The notes: generated by a model not told the origin, from the sequence alone. Shown: positions 53,003 to 62,136, counted from the stretch's first letter. The stretch is 64,000 bases of DNA from JANPLN01 sp041736155 (GCA_041736155.1 JBGSUL010000075.1:1-64000), one strand, 5' to 3'. Program-made: numbers and translations.

Positions 53003-53764
53003 ATGGATGCACTATTTTCCCCTTATTTTCTTGAACTGACCCTCTTTTTTCTTGGTGCTATTTTTGGTAGTTTTGCCAACGTTCTTATTTTGCGTATTCC
53101 CGAAGGCAAAAGCATTATCCCATCGAGCGCCTGTCCCCATTGTCAAAAAAGAATTGCGTGGTATCAAAATATTCCAATCCTTGGATGGCTTTTTCTACGC
53201 GGTCGCTGTGCTCAGTGCAAAAAAAATATTTCCCCACAATATTTGATTGTCGAAACTCTCATGGCGACTCTATTTGTGGTGGCATATCTCCAATTGGGGT
53301 GGTCGTGGTTTTTATTGGAAATACTTATTTTTATTTTTATGTCAGTGACAGCCTCATTTATTGACCTCAAACATTACATCCTTCCAGATGTGTTCACGCT
53401 GGGGGGGCTTGCGCTGGGTCTCTTAGGCGCCCTCTTAAATCCTGAGAGATCGTTTTGGGATGGATTCTTAGGCTTTCTGATTGGCGGAGGTTTTTTGTAT
53501 TTAACAGCGTACTTGCATTTTTTATTGCGAAAAGTGGAAGGATTGGGTGGGGGTGATATCAAATTGGTAGCGTGGATCGGCTCGCTTCTGGGATGGCAAT
53601 CACTCGCTTTTGTTTTTACGATAGCCTCAGTGGGTGGGGTTTTGGCGGCTGTCAGTGTTCACCTCTTGGGTAAGAAATCTTTAAAAGACCCCATTCCCTT
53701 CGGTCCGTTTCTCACGATGGGCGCTTTGTTATATGTTTTATTTTTCCGCACTGCCTTTGTCTAG
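53003..53764 (+). CDS. pilD: Prepilin leader peptidase / N-methyltransferase
   Basis: Inner-membrane aspartic protease that trims and methylates type IV pilins. 253 residues. The cytoplasmic zinc loop has two CXXC pairs (C44/C47 and C69/C72). Catalytic aspartates are D121 in FIDLKHYILPD and D185 in GLGGGDIKLVAW. About eight hydrophobic helices. It lies just upstream of pilMNOPQ, separated by 156 nt with its own promoter candidate. Confidence 0.93.
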   Translation: MDALFSPYFLELTLFFLGAIFGSFANVLILRIPEGKSIIPSSACPHCQKRIAWYQNIPILGWLFLRGRCAQCKKNISPQYLIVETLMATLFVVAYLQLGWSWFLLEILIFIFMSVTASFIDLKHYILPDVFTLGGLALGLLGALLNPERSFWDGFLGFLIGGGFLYLTAYLHFLLRKVEGLGGGDIKLVAWIGSLLGWQSLAFVFTIASVGGVLAAVSVHLLGKKSLKDPIPFGPFLTMGALLYVLFFRTAFV

Positions 53765-53853
53765 GGGCCCCCTAAGAAGAGTTAAAAGGGTAAAGACCAA
53801 CGTCGATGTGGGTCGAGGAGAACGCGTCCTTGGGATAGGTTCTTCCGTCTAGT

Positions 53854-53882
53854 TTGACTTTAGGATAGGCCAACTATTTAAT
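53854..53882 (+). promoter_or_regulatory. Promoter candidate for pilMNOPQ
   Basis: TTGACT (53854-53859), 17 nt, TTTAAT (53877-53882), 39 nt before pilM. Just upstream, TAGGGGCCCCCTA (53763-53775) forms a small palindrome after pilD that may act as a weak terminator. Confidence 0.4.
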
Positions 53883-53920
53883 TTAATTTGAGGATTCTAG
53901 CAACATAGGGCGTTTCAACG

Positions 53921-54958
53921 ATGTTTTTTAAAAAGCCAATTTTAGGACTGGATTTAGGTTCGAGCTCTGTAAAAATCGCTGACCTAAAAATTTCTGGCAA
54001 AAAGGCCATACTGAATGATCTTAGTATGGTGCCTCTTGCTCGCGGTGCAATTGAGGCGGGAGATATTATCAGTCCTGATGTCGTTGCGGGTGCGCTTAAA
54101 TCCATCGCGGATCGCAAAAACTACAAAGGCTATCCTGCGGCCGTGGGCATGTTTGGTGGTGCCGTCCTTGTAAAAAAAATAACGATGCCAAGAATGGATC
54201 CTAAAATTGTCCACGAACAATTGCGTTGGGAAGCAGAACAATATATTCCGTTCAATATCGATGAATCCGTTTTTGATTTTCACATTGTGAATACTTCGAG
54301 TGCGGAGACCATGGACGTTCTTTTGGTGGCCGCCCGTCAGGATCATATTTTCCGTTACTTTGAATCCGTAGAAAGCGCGGGTTTAAAATGCACGATCGTC
54401 GACGTCAATGGTTTGGCTTTAGCCAATTGTTTTGAGTTCAACTACGGAATTTTGCCGGGAGCGCTCGCCTTAATTAATATTGGTGCGAGCGTGACCAATT
54501 TGGTGATCATTGATAACGGCAATGTGGTGTTTTCCAGAGATATTCCTTACGGCGGACATCTGTACGACACAGAAATTTCGCGCGACCTCGGGGTCGGCAT
54601 GCAAGAGGCTGAGGGTTTAAAAATTGGCCTGTCTTTTCAGCAAGAGACACCGCAAGAGGTTTTAACCGCGGTAAACAATATCAACGACGCGCTGGGCATG
54701 GAGATCAACAACAGTTTTGACTTTTACCGCTCTAGTGGAGCGACCCAATCGGTATCGCAAATTTTTCTTTCCGGCGGTGTGGTTCGTACCCCCGGCTTGA
54801 TGCAAAAAATTCAAGAGGTGACATCCATATCGTGTACGGTCATGGATCCTTTTCAGCGCGTTGAAGTGAACGCCAAAAAAATATCAGCTGAACTTAAAGA
54901 GCAGATTCGTCTTTTCTGTCCTGTCTCAATTGGACTAGGGTTACGAGGTGCAAAATGA
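53921..54958 (+). CDS. pilM: Type IV pilus assembly ATPase-like protein PilM
   Basis: Actin-like cytoplasmic ring protein that docks PilN to the pilus motor. 345 residues. ATP-fold motifs: LGLDLGSSSVKIADLK at the N-terminus, ALINIGASVTNLVIIDNG (about 180) and IFLSGGVVRTPGL (about 283). The MRWEAEQYIPFNIDE-like segment (LRWEAEQYIPFNIDESV) is the usual PilM landmark. First of five overlapping pilus genes; 4-nt overlap with pilN. Confidence 0.93.
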   Translation: MFFKKPILGLDLGSSSVKIADLKISGKKAILNDLSMVPLARGAIEAGDIISPDVVAGALKSIADRKNYKGYPAAVGMFGGAVLVKKITMPRMDPKIVHEQLRWEAEQYIPFNIDESVFDFHIVNTSSAETMDVLLVAARQDHIFRYFESVESAGLKCTIVDVNGLALANCFEFNYGILPGALALINIGASVTNLVIIDNGNVVFSRDIPYGGHLYDTEISRDLGVGMQEAEGLKIGLSFQQETPQEVLTAVNNINDALGMEINNSFDFYRSSGATQSVSQIFLSGGVVRTPGLMQKIQEVTSISCTVMDPFQRVEVNAKKISAELKEQIRLFCPVSIGLGLRGAK

Positions 54959-55557
54959 TTCGCATCAATCTCGCTAACGCCTTGATGAAAAGTATGGAGA
55001 CGGGAGCGCCAGCGGCGGGAGTCGGGGCATCGGCACCCAACGTCGATCGTAAGGAAATCCAAGCGTCGGCCGTTAAAGTGGTACTGATTATTTTGCCGAT
55101 TGTAGGGCTTCTGCTTTTCGAGAAATCTGGACTTTCAGCAAAAGAACAAGCGCTGACTCAGGCCACACAAGAAAAAGCGACTCTCGATGCAAAAATCGCC
55201 CAATACAGCAGTGTGGATGAAATCAACCAGCAATTAAAGCTGCAGAAGACAGAATTAGACAAAAAAGTGGAAGTAATGCGCAAAATATTTTCGATGCGCA
55301 TGCAAAAGCTGAATGCCATTTTAGTTTTGCAAAAGCATATTCCGCGATCCGCCTGGTTGCGCGTCCTCGACTTTGATGGACAAGAACTGAAAATTTCAGG
55401 AACAGCCATGACGACGGAAGATGCCCAGATTTATGCATCCCTTCTGGCGCAAGAAAAAGAATTATTTTCGAACATCTCCAACAAAGAGGTCAAAAAAGTT
55501 GAAGGCGGCAAAACGGAGTCTTTTCAATTTGAATATGTTGGAAAGTTGAGGGAGTGA
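54955..55557 (+). CDS. pilN: Type IV pilus alignment protein PilN
   Basis: Bitopic inner-membrane protein linking PilM to PilO. 200 residues. It starts MIRINLANAL, so the PilM-binding 'INL(L/N)P' peptide is largely kept but the proline is missing. A membrane helix (about 38-55, VVLIILPIVGLLLF) and coiled coil (60-110) are followed by a fimbrial-assembly-type alpha/beta domain (WLRVLDFDGQELKISGTAM). The gene overlaps pilM by 4 nt and pilO by 1 nt. Confidence 0.88.
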   Translation: MIRINLANALMKSMETGAPAAGVGASAPNVDRKEIQASAVKVVLIILPIVGLLLFEKSGLSAKEQALTQATQEKATLDAKIAQYSSVDEINQQLKLQKTELDKKVEVMRKIFSMRMQKLNAILVLQKHIPRSAWLRVLDFDGQELKISGTAMTTEDAQIYASLLAQEKELFSNISNKEVKKVEGGKTESFQFEYVGKLRE

Positions 55558-56165
55558 TGGGACTTAAAGAAGACTTTAAGGAACTGACACCATCAAAATG
55601 TTTAGCTGGCGGACTTCTCCTGGCGGGAGTCTATTATGCCCTGATGTTTGATAATGGTGCGAGCTTGGATACCCAAGTGGACACTCTCAAGCAGTCGATT
55701 ACTGAAACAAAGACACGTATTGAAGAGGTGGAAAATGCTCTTCAAGATAAGGCCAGCCACGAAGCGCGATCCTCGGCAATTACCAAAGAGTTAGAGGAAC
55801 TTCTCAAATTTTTCCCAACGGATATTAATATCAATGATTTTCAAAAAGATGTTTCAGCATTGCTGAAGAAGAGCAACAATCGGCTGATCAAAATTCAAGA
55901 AGAAAAGGTGGAGGGTCGCTACCCTGGATACGTCGAGATTGGCGTACTCCTTGATGCAGAGGGGGGATTCCAAGAGATGATGGACTTCCTTTCGGTTTTA
56001 ACAAAAATGCCGAGAATGGTGGATATCAAATCACTCAAATTTACTGCCACTGAGGCCTCAAACGATGAAATGTCACAAGTGCGCGCCCAGTTTTTGTTGA
56101 CGATATTTTCTTACGATGCGGCTGCCGAAAAGGCTGCCGCGCAACAGAAGGCTGAGGGACAATGA
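55557..56165 (+). CDS. pilO: Type IV pilus alignment protein PilO
   Basis: Partner of PilN in the inner-membrane ring. Start ATG 55557 overlaps the pilN stop (TGATG). 202 residues: helix LAGGLLLAGVYYALMF (about 17-33), coiled coil (IEEVENALQDKASHEA, about 58-75), then the alpha/beta fold with GYVEIGVLLDAEGGFQEMMD. The end is Ala/Glu/Lys-rich. 4-nt overlap with pilP. Confidence 0.88.
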   Translation: MGLKEDFKELTPSKCLAGGLLLAGVYYALMFDNGASLDTQVDTLKQSITETKTRIEEVENALQDKASHEARSSAITKELEELLKFFPTDININDFQKDVSALLKKSNNRLIKIQEEKVEGRYPGYVEIGVLLDAEGGFQEMMDFLSVLTKMPRMVDIKSLKFTATEASNDEMSQVRAQFLLTIFSYDAAAEKAAAQQKAEGQ

Positions 56166-56707
56166 TGTTATTTTTTTTAAAACTCATCATTTCAATTTCT
56201 TGTTGGGTATTTGCGCAAGAACCGGCCCCTGCCGATTTGTCGGTGGAGGACGCAGCTCCGGACGCTACAGCCCAGAAGGCAGAAAAAAAAGCCGCAGGTC
56301 CACCCTCTATGTTTGAAGAAGAAGAGGGAATGCTTGTCAAAAAATTAACAACGCCTTTTGAATATGACCGTCAAGCGAAACGTGATCCCTTCCGTTTACC
56401 GGAGCTGACTAATATCGATGTGCAACTGGGTGGTTATTTTGGACCTTTTTTAGAACTCCAAGAGGTGCCGTTAGATACTATTAAAGTGAGAGCATTGATT
56501 TTAGATCCTGTCAGCCCAAAGGCCGTGGTGGCTTTTAAGGGAGACGAAGAGAAAATGGTAAGCCGCAAAGTTAAAATAGGCGATTTTATAGGTGAAAGCT
56601 TCGGCGTTGTGCAGGCCATTCGCGAAGGTCAGATCATCGTTGTCCAGACTTTTGTTGAGGGTGACCAAAAATTGACTACGACGAAAACACTAAATATTAG
56701 AAAATAG
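56162..56707 (+). CDS. pilP: Type IV pilus lipoprotein-like PilP
   Basis: Connects the PilN/O ring to the PilQ secretin in the periplasm. 181 residues with a signal peptide (MLFFLKLIISISCWVFA, with Cys near the end but not a standard lipobox), a Pro/Ala linker, then the beta-sandwich domain: FEYDRQAKRDPFRLP, LDTIKVRALILDP, VKIGDFIGESFGVVQAI. The motif FEYD...RDPF is typical of PilP. Two adjacent ATGs (56162, 56165) are possible starts. Confidence 0.87.
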   Translation: MMLFFLKLIISISCWVFAQEPAPADLSVEDAAPDATAQKAEKKAAGPPSMFEEEEGMLVKKLTTPFEYDRQAKRDPFRLPELTNIDVQLGGYFGPFLELQEVPLDTIKVRALILDPVSPKAVVAFKGDEEKMVSRKVKIGDFIGESFGVVQAIREGQIIVVQTFVEGDQKLTTTKTLNIRK

Positions 56708-56743
56708 AATAAAGACCCAAGCAAGATGCACCGGGAGATATGT

Positions 56744-58951
56744 ATGACAAGGAAGTTCGTTTACCTCATTTTTACCCTTTTCTTTTTGAGCACTGTTTCG
56801 TGCTCTCTTATGAGTTCCGATTCGGACAGCGCCACGGAGAACGATATCGAGGGTGAATTGGCGAGTATGGATGATGGACTTTCTGACGAGGCAACAGAAA
56901 ATAGCGACGAAGATATAGAGGATTTTGATATCGAGAGTGCCGCTGCAGACGAGCAAGTTGCTAAGGCTGATAAAGCTGAAAGTGCTTATTCCGATATTGA
57001 AAATTTTAACGAAGGTCTTATTGAAGATGAACTAGAGAACGAAGAGATCAACACTACTGACTTAGAAGAAATTCCAAAAGAAAAAGCAGTACAACAAGGG
57101 ACTGATGAGTTTGATGTAGAAACGGCAGATGTTGAAACAACACCGGCACCCGAAGTGCAAACGGTGACCCCTGTTGTCGACGTGGCTCCGGCGCCGACGT
57201 ATGTAACAGCGAGTAATAATATTACCAATCTAGAATATAAATCACAAGACTCAGGTGGCTCCGTGGTTATTTCAGCGGAAAGAGCTTTTGAATACCAAGT
57301 GCGTGAAGAGCCGGAGTTCAATCAAACGATTATCGAAGCCACCGATGTGAATTTAGCGCCACGTTTTAAACAACCCTACATTGCCAAAGATTTTGGGCAG
57401 CCTGTAGCCACAATCAACGCCTATCAGGAAAAAGGGTCCAATGTGGCTACCTTTATTGTTCAGTACAAAGGAAAAGTGAAGCCCCATGTCCTGATGGCGG
57501 GGAACTCTTTACTGATACAAAGTAAACCGGCGCCCCAAAACGCAATCACAACGGCCACCTATGTGTCCAATGCCGCCGCGTCTAGCAGCGCTGCAGGTGC
57601 AGTTTTTGGGGACACAACTTTGTCGAGTTTGCCTGATCTGTCAGACGATAAACGTTTAAACATCGAGCTGGATGATATCGCAGTGACGGATTTAATTAAA
57701 CTCATTGCGGATGAAATTGGGTTTAACGTGATCGTTGATGAAGAAGTCAAAGGTCGTATTAATAATGTAAAGCTAGTAGATGTGCCATGGAAAGGAGCGC
57801 TTTCTTCCATTTTAGGCGCGCAAGGGTTGGCCTATGAGCGCAAGGGGCAGATTGTGCGCGTTGCGACCGTAGAAAAGCTCACAAAAGAACTCAACGATAC
57901 TAGAGCTAAACTCGAAGCGGAAGCCGGAGCTCGAAACGCGGCATCTGTACAAACCATTAAAGTGATTCCAGTGAGTTATGCCGACCTGAATTCATTGGTC
58001 ACACAAATCACTCCCGTTCTTACACCATCAAAAGGAAAAGTGACGCCTGATATGCGCTCGAGTTCGGTGGTCATTTACGATTTGGAAGAAAATGTAAAAC
58101 GTGCGGAGCAAATTATTCGCTCTTTGGATGTAAAGCCCATTCAAGTTCTTATTGAGGGGCGTATCATCGAAGCTAAAAGTGATTTCTTAAGACAATTTGG
58201 GATTAATTGGTCGACGTCGACGTCGCCAGGGCAAACCATCGGCACGGGCAATATTTCCGGGGTTGATAGAGGTGTTCCGGGGAATGGATTTCTTGGGAAT
58301 GTGAATTTTGGGACAGTGGGGATTCTGGATTCACTTCAGTCAACCTTTGCTATTTATGAGCAAGAAGAAAAAATTAAAATTCTATCATCACCGAAAATTG
58401 TCACTTTGAATAAAGAAAAGGCTCTCATTAAACAGTCGAATCAGGTGCCGATAACAACCATTACTGTAACCCAAGGGGTTACACAATCGACAGTTTCTTT
58501 TCGCGATGTATTTTTATCCATAGAAGTGACACCACAAGTGACTTTTAATTCGGATATTATCGCCGATATCATTGTAAAAAGAGATGTGGCTGGCACGGAC
58601 TATAATGGTTCCATTGCGATCAACACGCGCGAGGCGCAGGCAAAAGTGTTAGTCAAGGATGGCCAGGCAGTTGTTATGGGTGGAATTTTGAGCTCAGATG
58701 AAGCTATCACAGAGGGCGGGGTCCCTTGGCTCAAGGATATTCCTGTACTCGGCTATTTATTTAAAACTAAAAGACGCAATGTAATTAAAAATGAGTTAGT
58801 GATCTTTCTACAGCCAAAGATTTTGAATACGGATGGGTTAAGTAAGGGACTAGAGCTGAGTGAGTTGGGGAGCGCCGGGAAGTCTGCCCCTACTACTGAG
58901 GTTGAGGATTCCGAAGCAGAGGACCTTGAGAATGAGTTGGAGACATTGTGA
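56744..58951 (+). CDS. pilQ: Type IV pilus secretin PilQ
   Basis: Outer-membrane pore for the pilus. Start ATG 56744 (GGGAG upstream). 735 residues. The N-terminus ends in FFLSTVSC, a lipobox (Cys20), so it may be a lipoprotein, which is unusual for PilQ. An acidic region (about 25-125) precedes an AMIN-like domain (about 160-250), then secretin N domains (RLNIELDDIAVTDLIKLIAD, about 300) and the secretin core with GRIIEAKSDFLRQFGINW and VLVKDGQAVVMGGILSSDE. A second acidic tail ends the protein. Shares TGATG with the next gene. Confidence 0.93.
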   Translation: MTRKFVYLIFTLFFLSTVSCSLMSSDSDSATENDIEGELASMDDGLSDEATENSDEDIEDFDIESAAADEQVAKADKAESAYSDIENFNEGLIEDELENEEINTTDLEEIPKEKAVQQGTDEFDVETADVETTPAPEVQTVTPVVDVAPAPTYVTASNNITNLEYKSQDSGGSVVISAERAFEYQVREEPEFNQTIIEATDVNLAPRFKQPYIAKDFGQPVATINAYQEKGSNVATFIVQYKGKVKPHVLMAGNSLLIQSKPAPQNAITTATYVSNAAASSSAAGAVFGDTTLSSLPDLSDDKRLNIELDDIAVTDLIKLIADEIGFNVIVDEEVKGRINNVKLVDVPWKGALSSILGAQGLAYERKGQIVRVATVEKLTKELNDTRAKLEAEAGARNAASVQTIKVIPVSYADLNSLVTQITPVLTPSKGKVTPDMRSSSVVIYDLEENVKRAEQIIRSLDVKPIQVLIEGRIIEAKSDFLRQFGINWSTSTSPGQTIGTGNISGVDRGVPGNGFLGNVNFGTVGILDSLQSTFAIYEQEEKIKILSSPKIVTLNKEKALIKQSNQVPITTITVTQGVTQSTVSFRDVFLSIEVTPQVTFNSDIIADIIVKRDVAGTDYNGSIAINTREAQAKVLVKDGQAVVMGGILSSDEAITEGGVPWLKDIPVLGYLFKTKRRNVIKNELVIFLQPKILNTDGLSKGLELSELGSAGKSAPTTEVEDSEAEDLENELETL

Positions 58952-59493
58952 TGAAAAAAATTAGTAAAGTCTTTTTCATGGTGAGCGTTCTTCTAGTTTT
59001 GGGCTCTTGCTCAGATAATAATGTCGACGACATTGATCTCAATTTCACGCCCTCACGGCCAAAAGTAAAGACCTCCAACGCTAAGCTTTATCTCTATACA
59101 GGTTCAGGTGGGGATGTCTTTGAGGACATCACGGCTCCGTGGGTAAAAGTTGGACTGAGTTTAAGTAACGGGACGACAAAAAGTATTGTTGTAGATAAAA
59201 TAACTATAAAAGCTTCGGGGGCTAGCGCGATCGGAGGTTTTATGTCTTCAGATTACATAATTGATTCGGAATCGCTGCTTGTAAATAAAAACGCTGGAGA
59301 CGAAGATGATGTAGAAGTGCTGTTTGCCTTCTCTCCAGGAGAAAGTAGCCTAGAGCCTGTATATATTTATCTTGGGGGCTTACCGGCTGTGACGGGTGTT
59401 TATTCCGTAGAAATTACTATGCACGGCTGGTTTGGTACCGTGGATAATCCAGGAAAAGCCTTTATACAAAAATATTATTTTGTAACGGACTGA
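58951..59493 (+). CDS. Lipoprotein encoded directly after pilQ
   Basis: 180 residues; ATG 58951 overlaps the pilQ stop (TGATG). Signal ends VLLVLGSC (Cys20). The mature part is beta-rich: KLYLYTGSGGDVFEDITAPW, VKVGLSLSNGTTKSIVVDK-like stretch, and a C-terminal strand KAFIQKYYFVTD. No TPR repeats, so it is not a PilF/Tgl-type pilotin. Its coupling to pilQ suggests a secretin accessory protein, but this is inference. Confidence 0.7.
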   Translation: MKKISKVFFMVSVLLVLGSCSDNNVDDIDLNFTPSRPKVKTSNAKLYLYTGSGGDVFEDITAPWVKVGLSLSNGTTKSIVVDKITIKASGASAIGGFMSSDYIIDSESLLVNKNAGDEDDVEVLFAFSPGESSLEPVYIYLGGLPAVTGVYSVEITMHGWFGTVDNPGKAFIQKYYFVTD

Positions 59494-59548
59494 TAGGCTC
59501 TTCATATTTTCTGTTGCCTCCAGATCCCTGGAGGTCTAGTTTTCAGGC

Positions 59549-60853
59549 ATGGATCTGTTTGCGGCCTCTTCAGTTCAGGACCCTTCAAATGCGCCCCTCG
59601 CAGCGCAGTTGCGACCGCAAAATCTGTCGGCTTTTCTTGGACAAAAGAAGTTTTTCCACAAGTACGGGCCACTTCTAAAAAAATTCAAAGAAGGGCATTT
59701 ATTAAGTCTCATTTTGTGGGGGCCGCCAGGGTGTGGCAAAACCTCTTTTGTCAAAGCCCTGACACAAGAGCTGACACAGATTGAAGTTCTTGAGGAAAAT
59801 GCCACCGACCTCGGCGCAAAAAAAATGCGTGAACTCGGCGAATCGGCAAAATATCTCAAGCAAACACAAAGGCGGCAAACGCTCTTGTTTATCGACGAGA
59901 TCCATCGACTGACACGCTCCCAGCAAGATGTGTTATTACCCTTCGTCGAAAATGGCGATTTAATACTTATTGGCGCCACCACAGAAAACCCCAGTTATGA
60001 AGTCAATGCGGCACTGTTAAGCCGTTGTCGGTTGGTGGTCTTTGAGTCCTTAGACGAAGCTGCGCTCAACGCCCTCATCCAAAAAGCCTGTGAACATTAC
60101 AAAACCAGTGCTGAGCAAGTGATGAGTGCGGAATTTCGCAAAAAACTATTATTATCAGTGGCGGGAGATGGGCGTCGGCTGCTGAATGCTCTCGAAGAAA
60201 TTTTTCTTTTGCACAGCGCGGATGCAGAACAGTTCCCTTTGCAAGAAGCTGACTTTGAAAAATTTAATTTCACGCAAGGTATTCGCTACGATAAAGACCG
60301 CGACGAGCATTACGATACGATCTCGGCTTTTATCAAAAGCATTCGCGGTAGCGATCCCGATGCGGCCGTTTATTACTTAGCAAGAATGATCGAGGGAGGG
60401 GAAGATCCACTCTTTATTGCTCGTCGGTTAGTGATTTTAGCCTCCGAGGACATCGGCAACGCCGATCCACAAGCGTTGACGCTTGCGATCGCAGGATTTA
60501 AGGCCGTGGAAGTCATCGGCATGCCCGAGGCGAGAATTAATCTCGCTCAGGTGGTTACTTATTTAGCCTCCTCTCCCAAATCCAATCGTTCTTACAAAGC
60601 CATCAACGACGCTATGGATGTTGTTCGCAAACAGGGAAATTTACCTATTCCGCTGGCATTACGTTCTTCGCAAACTTCGACCAGCAAAAGTTTGGGTTAT
60701 GGCAAAGACTATGAATATTCCCACGAGGGCCCCAAGGGGTGGATCGACCAACCTTTTCTGCCAGAAGTCCTCCAAGGCAAACGTTTCTACGAGCCTTCGG
60801 AACGTGGCTTTGAAAAACGCATTCGCGAATATCTGGCTTGGCTCAAATCTTAG
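59549..60853 (+). CDS. rarA: Replication-associated recombination protein A (MgsA/RarA family AAA+ ATPase)
   Basis: Clamp-loader-like ATPase that acts at stalled forks with SSB. 434 residues: LAAQLRPQNLSAFLGQKKF at the start, Walker A ILWGPPGCGKTSF (55-67), Walker B LLFIDEIHRLTRSQQDVLLP, sensor-1 GATTENPSYEV. The C-terminal tetramerisation part has IRGSDPDAAVYYLARMIEGG and the SSB/clamp-type end. Its TAG stop is the first codon of the 52-bp fold-back H4. Confidence 0.93.
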   Translation: MDLFAASSVQDPSNAPLAAQLRPQNLSAFLGQKKFFHKYGPLLKKFKEGHLLSLILWGPPGCGKTSFVKALTQELTQIEVLEENATDLGAKKMRELGESAKYLKQTQRRQTLLFIDEIHRLTRSQQDVLLPFVENGDLILIGATTENPSYEVNAALLSRCRLVVFESLDEAALNALIQKACEHYKTSAEQVMSAEFRKKLLLSVAGDGRRLLNALEEIFLLHSADAEQFPLQEADFEKFNFTQGIRYDKDRDEHYDTISAFIKSIRGSDPDAAVYYLARMIEGGEDPLFIARRLVILASEDIGNADPQALTLAIAGFKAVEVIGMPEARINLAQVVTYLASSPKSNRSYKAINDAMDVVRKQGNLPIPLALRSSQTSTSKSLGYGKDYEYSHEGPKGWIDQPFLPEVLQGKRFYEPSERGFEKRIREYLAWLKS

Positions 60854-61010
60854 GCGTTGAAATCTTCCATGAGGGTTTTTTTCAAAGATCTCCATTAGCA
60901 ACACGGGCCTCCTGCCCTCGCTCGTTTCGCCTTTGGCGATCGCGTCCGCTAACGAGAGGTTGCTAATGGAGATCTTTGAAAAAAACCCTCATGGAAGATT
61001 TCAACGCCTA
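60851..61010. repeat. Long perfect fold-back repeat H4 at the rarA stop codon
   Basis: Arms 60851-60902 and 60959-61010 pair perfectly over 52 bp around a 56-nt loop. The left arm starts with the rarA TAG. The loop is GC-rich (GCCCTCGCTCGTTTCGCC and GCGTCCGCTAACGAGAGG) and can form an inner CTCGTT/AACGAG stem. Arms are unrelated to the other fold-backs. Probably ends rarA transcription. Confidence 0.9.
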
Positions 61011-61166
61011 CGTCTGTTTAGAATGGTCGATTAGCCTCTAAACAGTGGCATGCACCTTGGCTTAATACCTATTGAGAAATTAAATACGTTTTGACAGCGC
61101 AGATGTCTTCGCGGAGCATTTTATTTCAGCTTATGTTGAGATGGACTGAAGGGGAGTGAGGGAAGC
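61011..61166 (+). other. Leader region of the small membrane protein
   Basis: CTGTTTAG - 16 nt - CTAAACAG (61013-61044) is an 8-bp stem. TTGACA (61091-61096) with a 17-nt spacer to GAGCAT (61114-61119) is a weak promoter. No gene is seen. Confidence 0.35.
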
Positions 61167-61556
61167 TTGGAAAATAATATTGGATATAAAGATCTCGTTT
61201 TTGTGCTTATAGGGGTATTGCTTATCGCGGTCGCCATCGGTCAGAGTTGGTTGTGGTGGGCTCGAGTGTCGGGTGCTAGTGTTGGGTCGGTCTTGCTTCT
61301 CTTTTGTGTGATTCAATGGTTCACACGCGGGAGCGATGGTTTTGGGTTGACCGTTATGTTTGGACTCTGTGCCGTCATTGTGTCGTTGGTGGTGATTGGC
61401 ATTACGGCCTATCAGCTCTCTGGCGAAAAATCTTTCTCGCGACTCATCTTTGAGATTTTGGGTGCTATTTTGTTGACCCTTTTACTGACAGGGATCAGTT
61501 CTGATTTTGTACTGGGTCGATGGCTTCGTTTTCTGGGCTCCAGACTGGTTCCCTAG
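61167..61556 (+). CDS. Small multi-pass membrane protein, unknown
   Basis: 129 residues from TTG 61167, with GAGGGAAG just upstream. Three or four membrane helices: FVLIGVLLIAVAIGQSWLWW, SVLLLFCVIQWF, MFGLCAVIVSLVVIGITA and ILGAILLTLLLTGI. The ends are short and charged. No family recognised. It converges on the cupin gene; a palindrome (61554-61574) spans both stops. Confidence 0.6.
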   Translation: MENNIGYKDLVFVLIGVLLIAVAIGQSWLWWARVSGASVGSVLLLFCVIQWFTRGSDGFGLTVMFGLCAVIVSLVVIGITAYQLSGEKSFSRLIFEILGAILLTLLLTGISSDFVLGRWLRFLGSRLVP

Positions 61557-61574
61557 GGGCCTTTTAAAAGGGCC
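61554..61574. terminator. Weak bidirectional terminator
   Basis: TAGGGGCCTTTTAAAAGGGCC is nearly palindromic (one bulge) and contains the TAG stop of the plus gene and the TAA stop region of the minus gene. Confidence 0.4.
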
Positions 61575-61869
61575 GATTGGCGACGAGGCAGAGGCAAGCG
61601 CCCTGGCTCAAAACCTTTTGCGAATGTTTCGTATTGGCTGGAATCATAATTTTATCTCCAGGACGTAATAAAAGTTGGTTACCCGAGATATTCATCGAGA
61701 TTTCTCCATCGAGAATCATCCGTATTTCATCAAAAGGGTGGCGGTGTTCTGGATAGACTTCTTCTTGCGAGAGGATTTCTTCACGAGGAGCGAGATCTTC
61801 CGAAAGAAAAATCATTCGCGCTTGTTCTTTCGTAGGTTTCAGTGGTGCGAGCCAGCGGTATATGAGCAT
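61564..61869 (-). CDS. Small single-domain cupin protein
   Basis: 101 residues. Cupin motif 1 reads VYPEHRHPFDEIRMILDGEI: two His plus Glu in the standard HXH(X)3-4E(X)6G pattern. Motif 2 is PGDKIMIPANTKH with the fourth ligand His. All four metal ligands are thus present, unlike the cupin at 3193. Substrate unknown. Short, normal length for a stand-alone cupin. Confidence 0.8.
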   Translation of the reverse strand: MLIYRWLAPLKPTKEQARMIFLSEDLAPREEILSQEEVYPEHRHPFDEIRMILDGEISMNISGNQLLLRPGDKIMIPANTKHSQKVLSQGACLCLVANRPF

Positions 61870-62045
61870 GTAGATCCTCTCAGCCCCACAAAGGGCTAGC
61901 TGTAAGTATTAAGTTTTATTCATGAAAATGGCAAGCTTTGTGAGAACATTTTAGTCATCCCCAACTTTGAGGAAGTCCAACTTGTTTTGTCGTGAGACAC
62001 TTGATGCATCTCTTTGAGATCAGTGATTTTTTTTAATTCTTTCTG

Positions 62046-62073
62046 TTAAGTAGAATAGCTTTCGGGTCGATAT
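62046..62073 (+). promoter_or_regulatory. Possible flagellar-sigma (FliA-like) promoter
   Basis: TTAAG - 15 nt - GTCGATAT resembles the sigma-28 pattern CTAAA-N15-GCCGATAA (3 of 5 and 6 of 8 matches, exact spacing), 64 nt before the next gene. Tentative. Confidence 0.3.
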
Positions 62074-62136
62074 GTTTTGTGAGCAGATTGATGAAGTTAT
62101 GGCTGTTATAGAGGGGGCCCTTTGAAGAGGACGAAT

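Noticed and set aside
61043..61062. Sigma-54-like site TGGCATG-N4-TTGGC
   Set aside because: The essential -12 GC is replaced by GG, and no activator gene or site is nearby.
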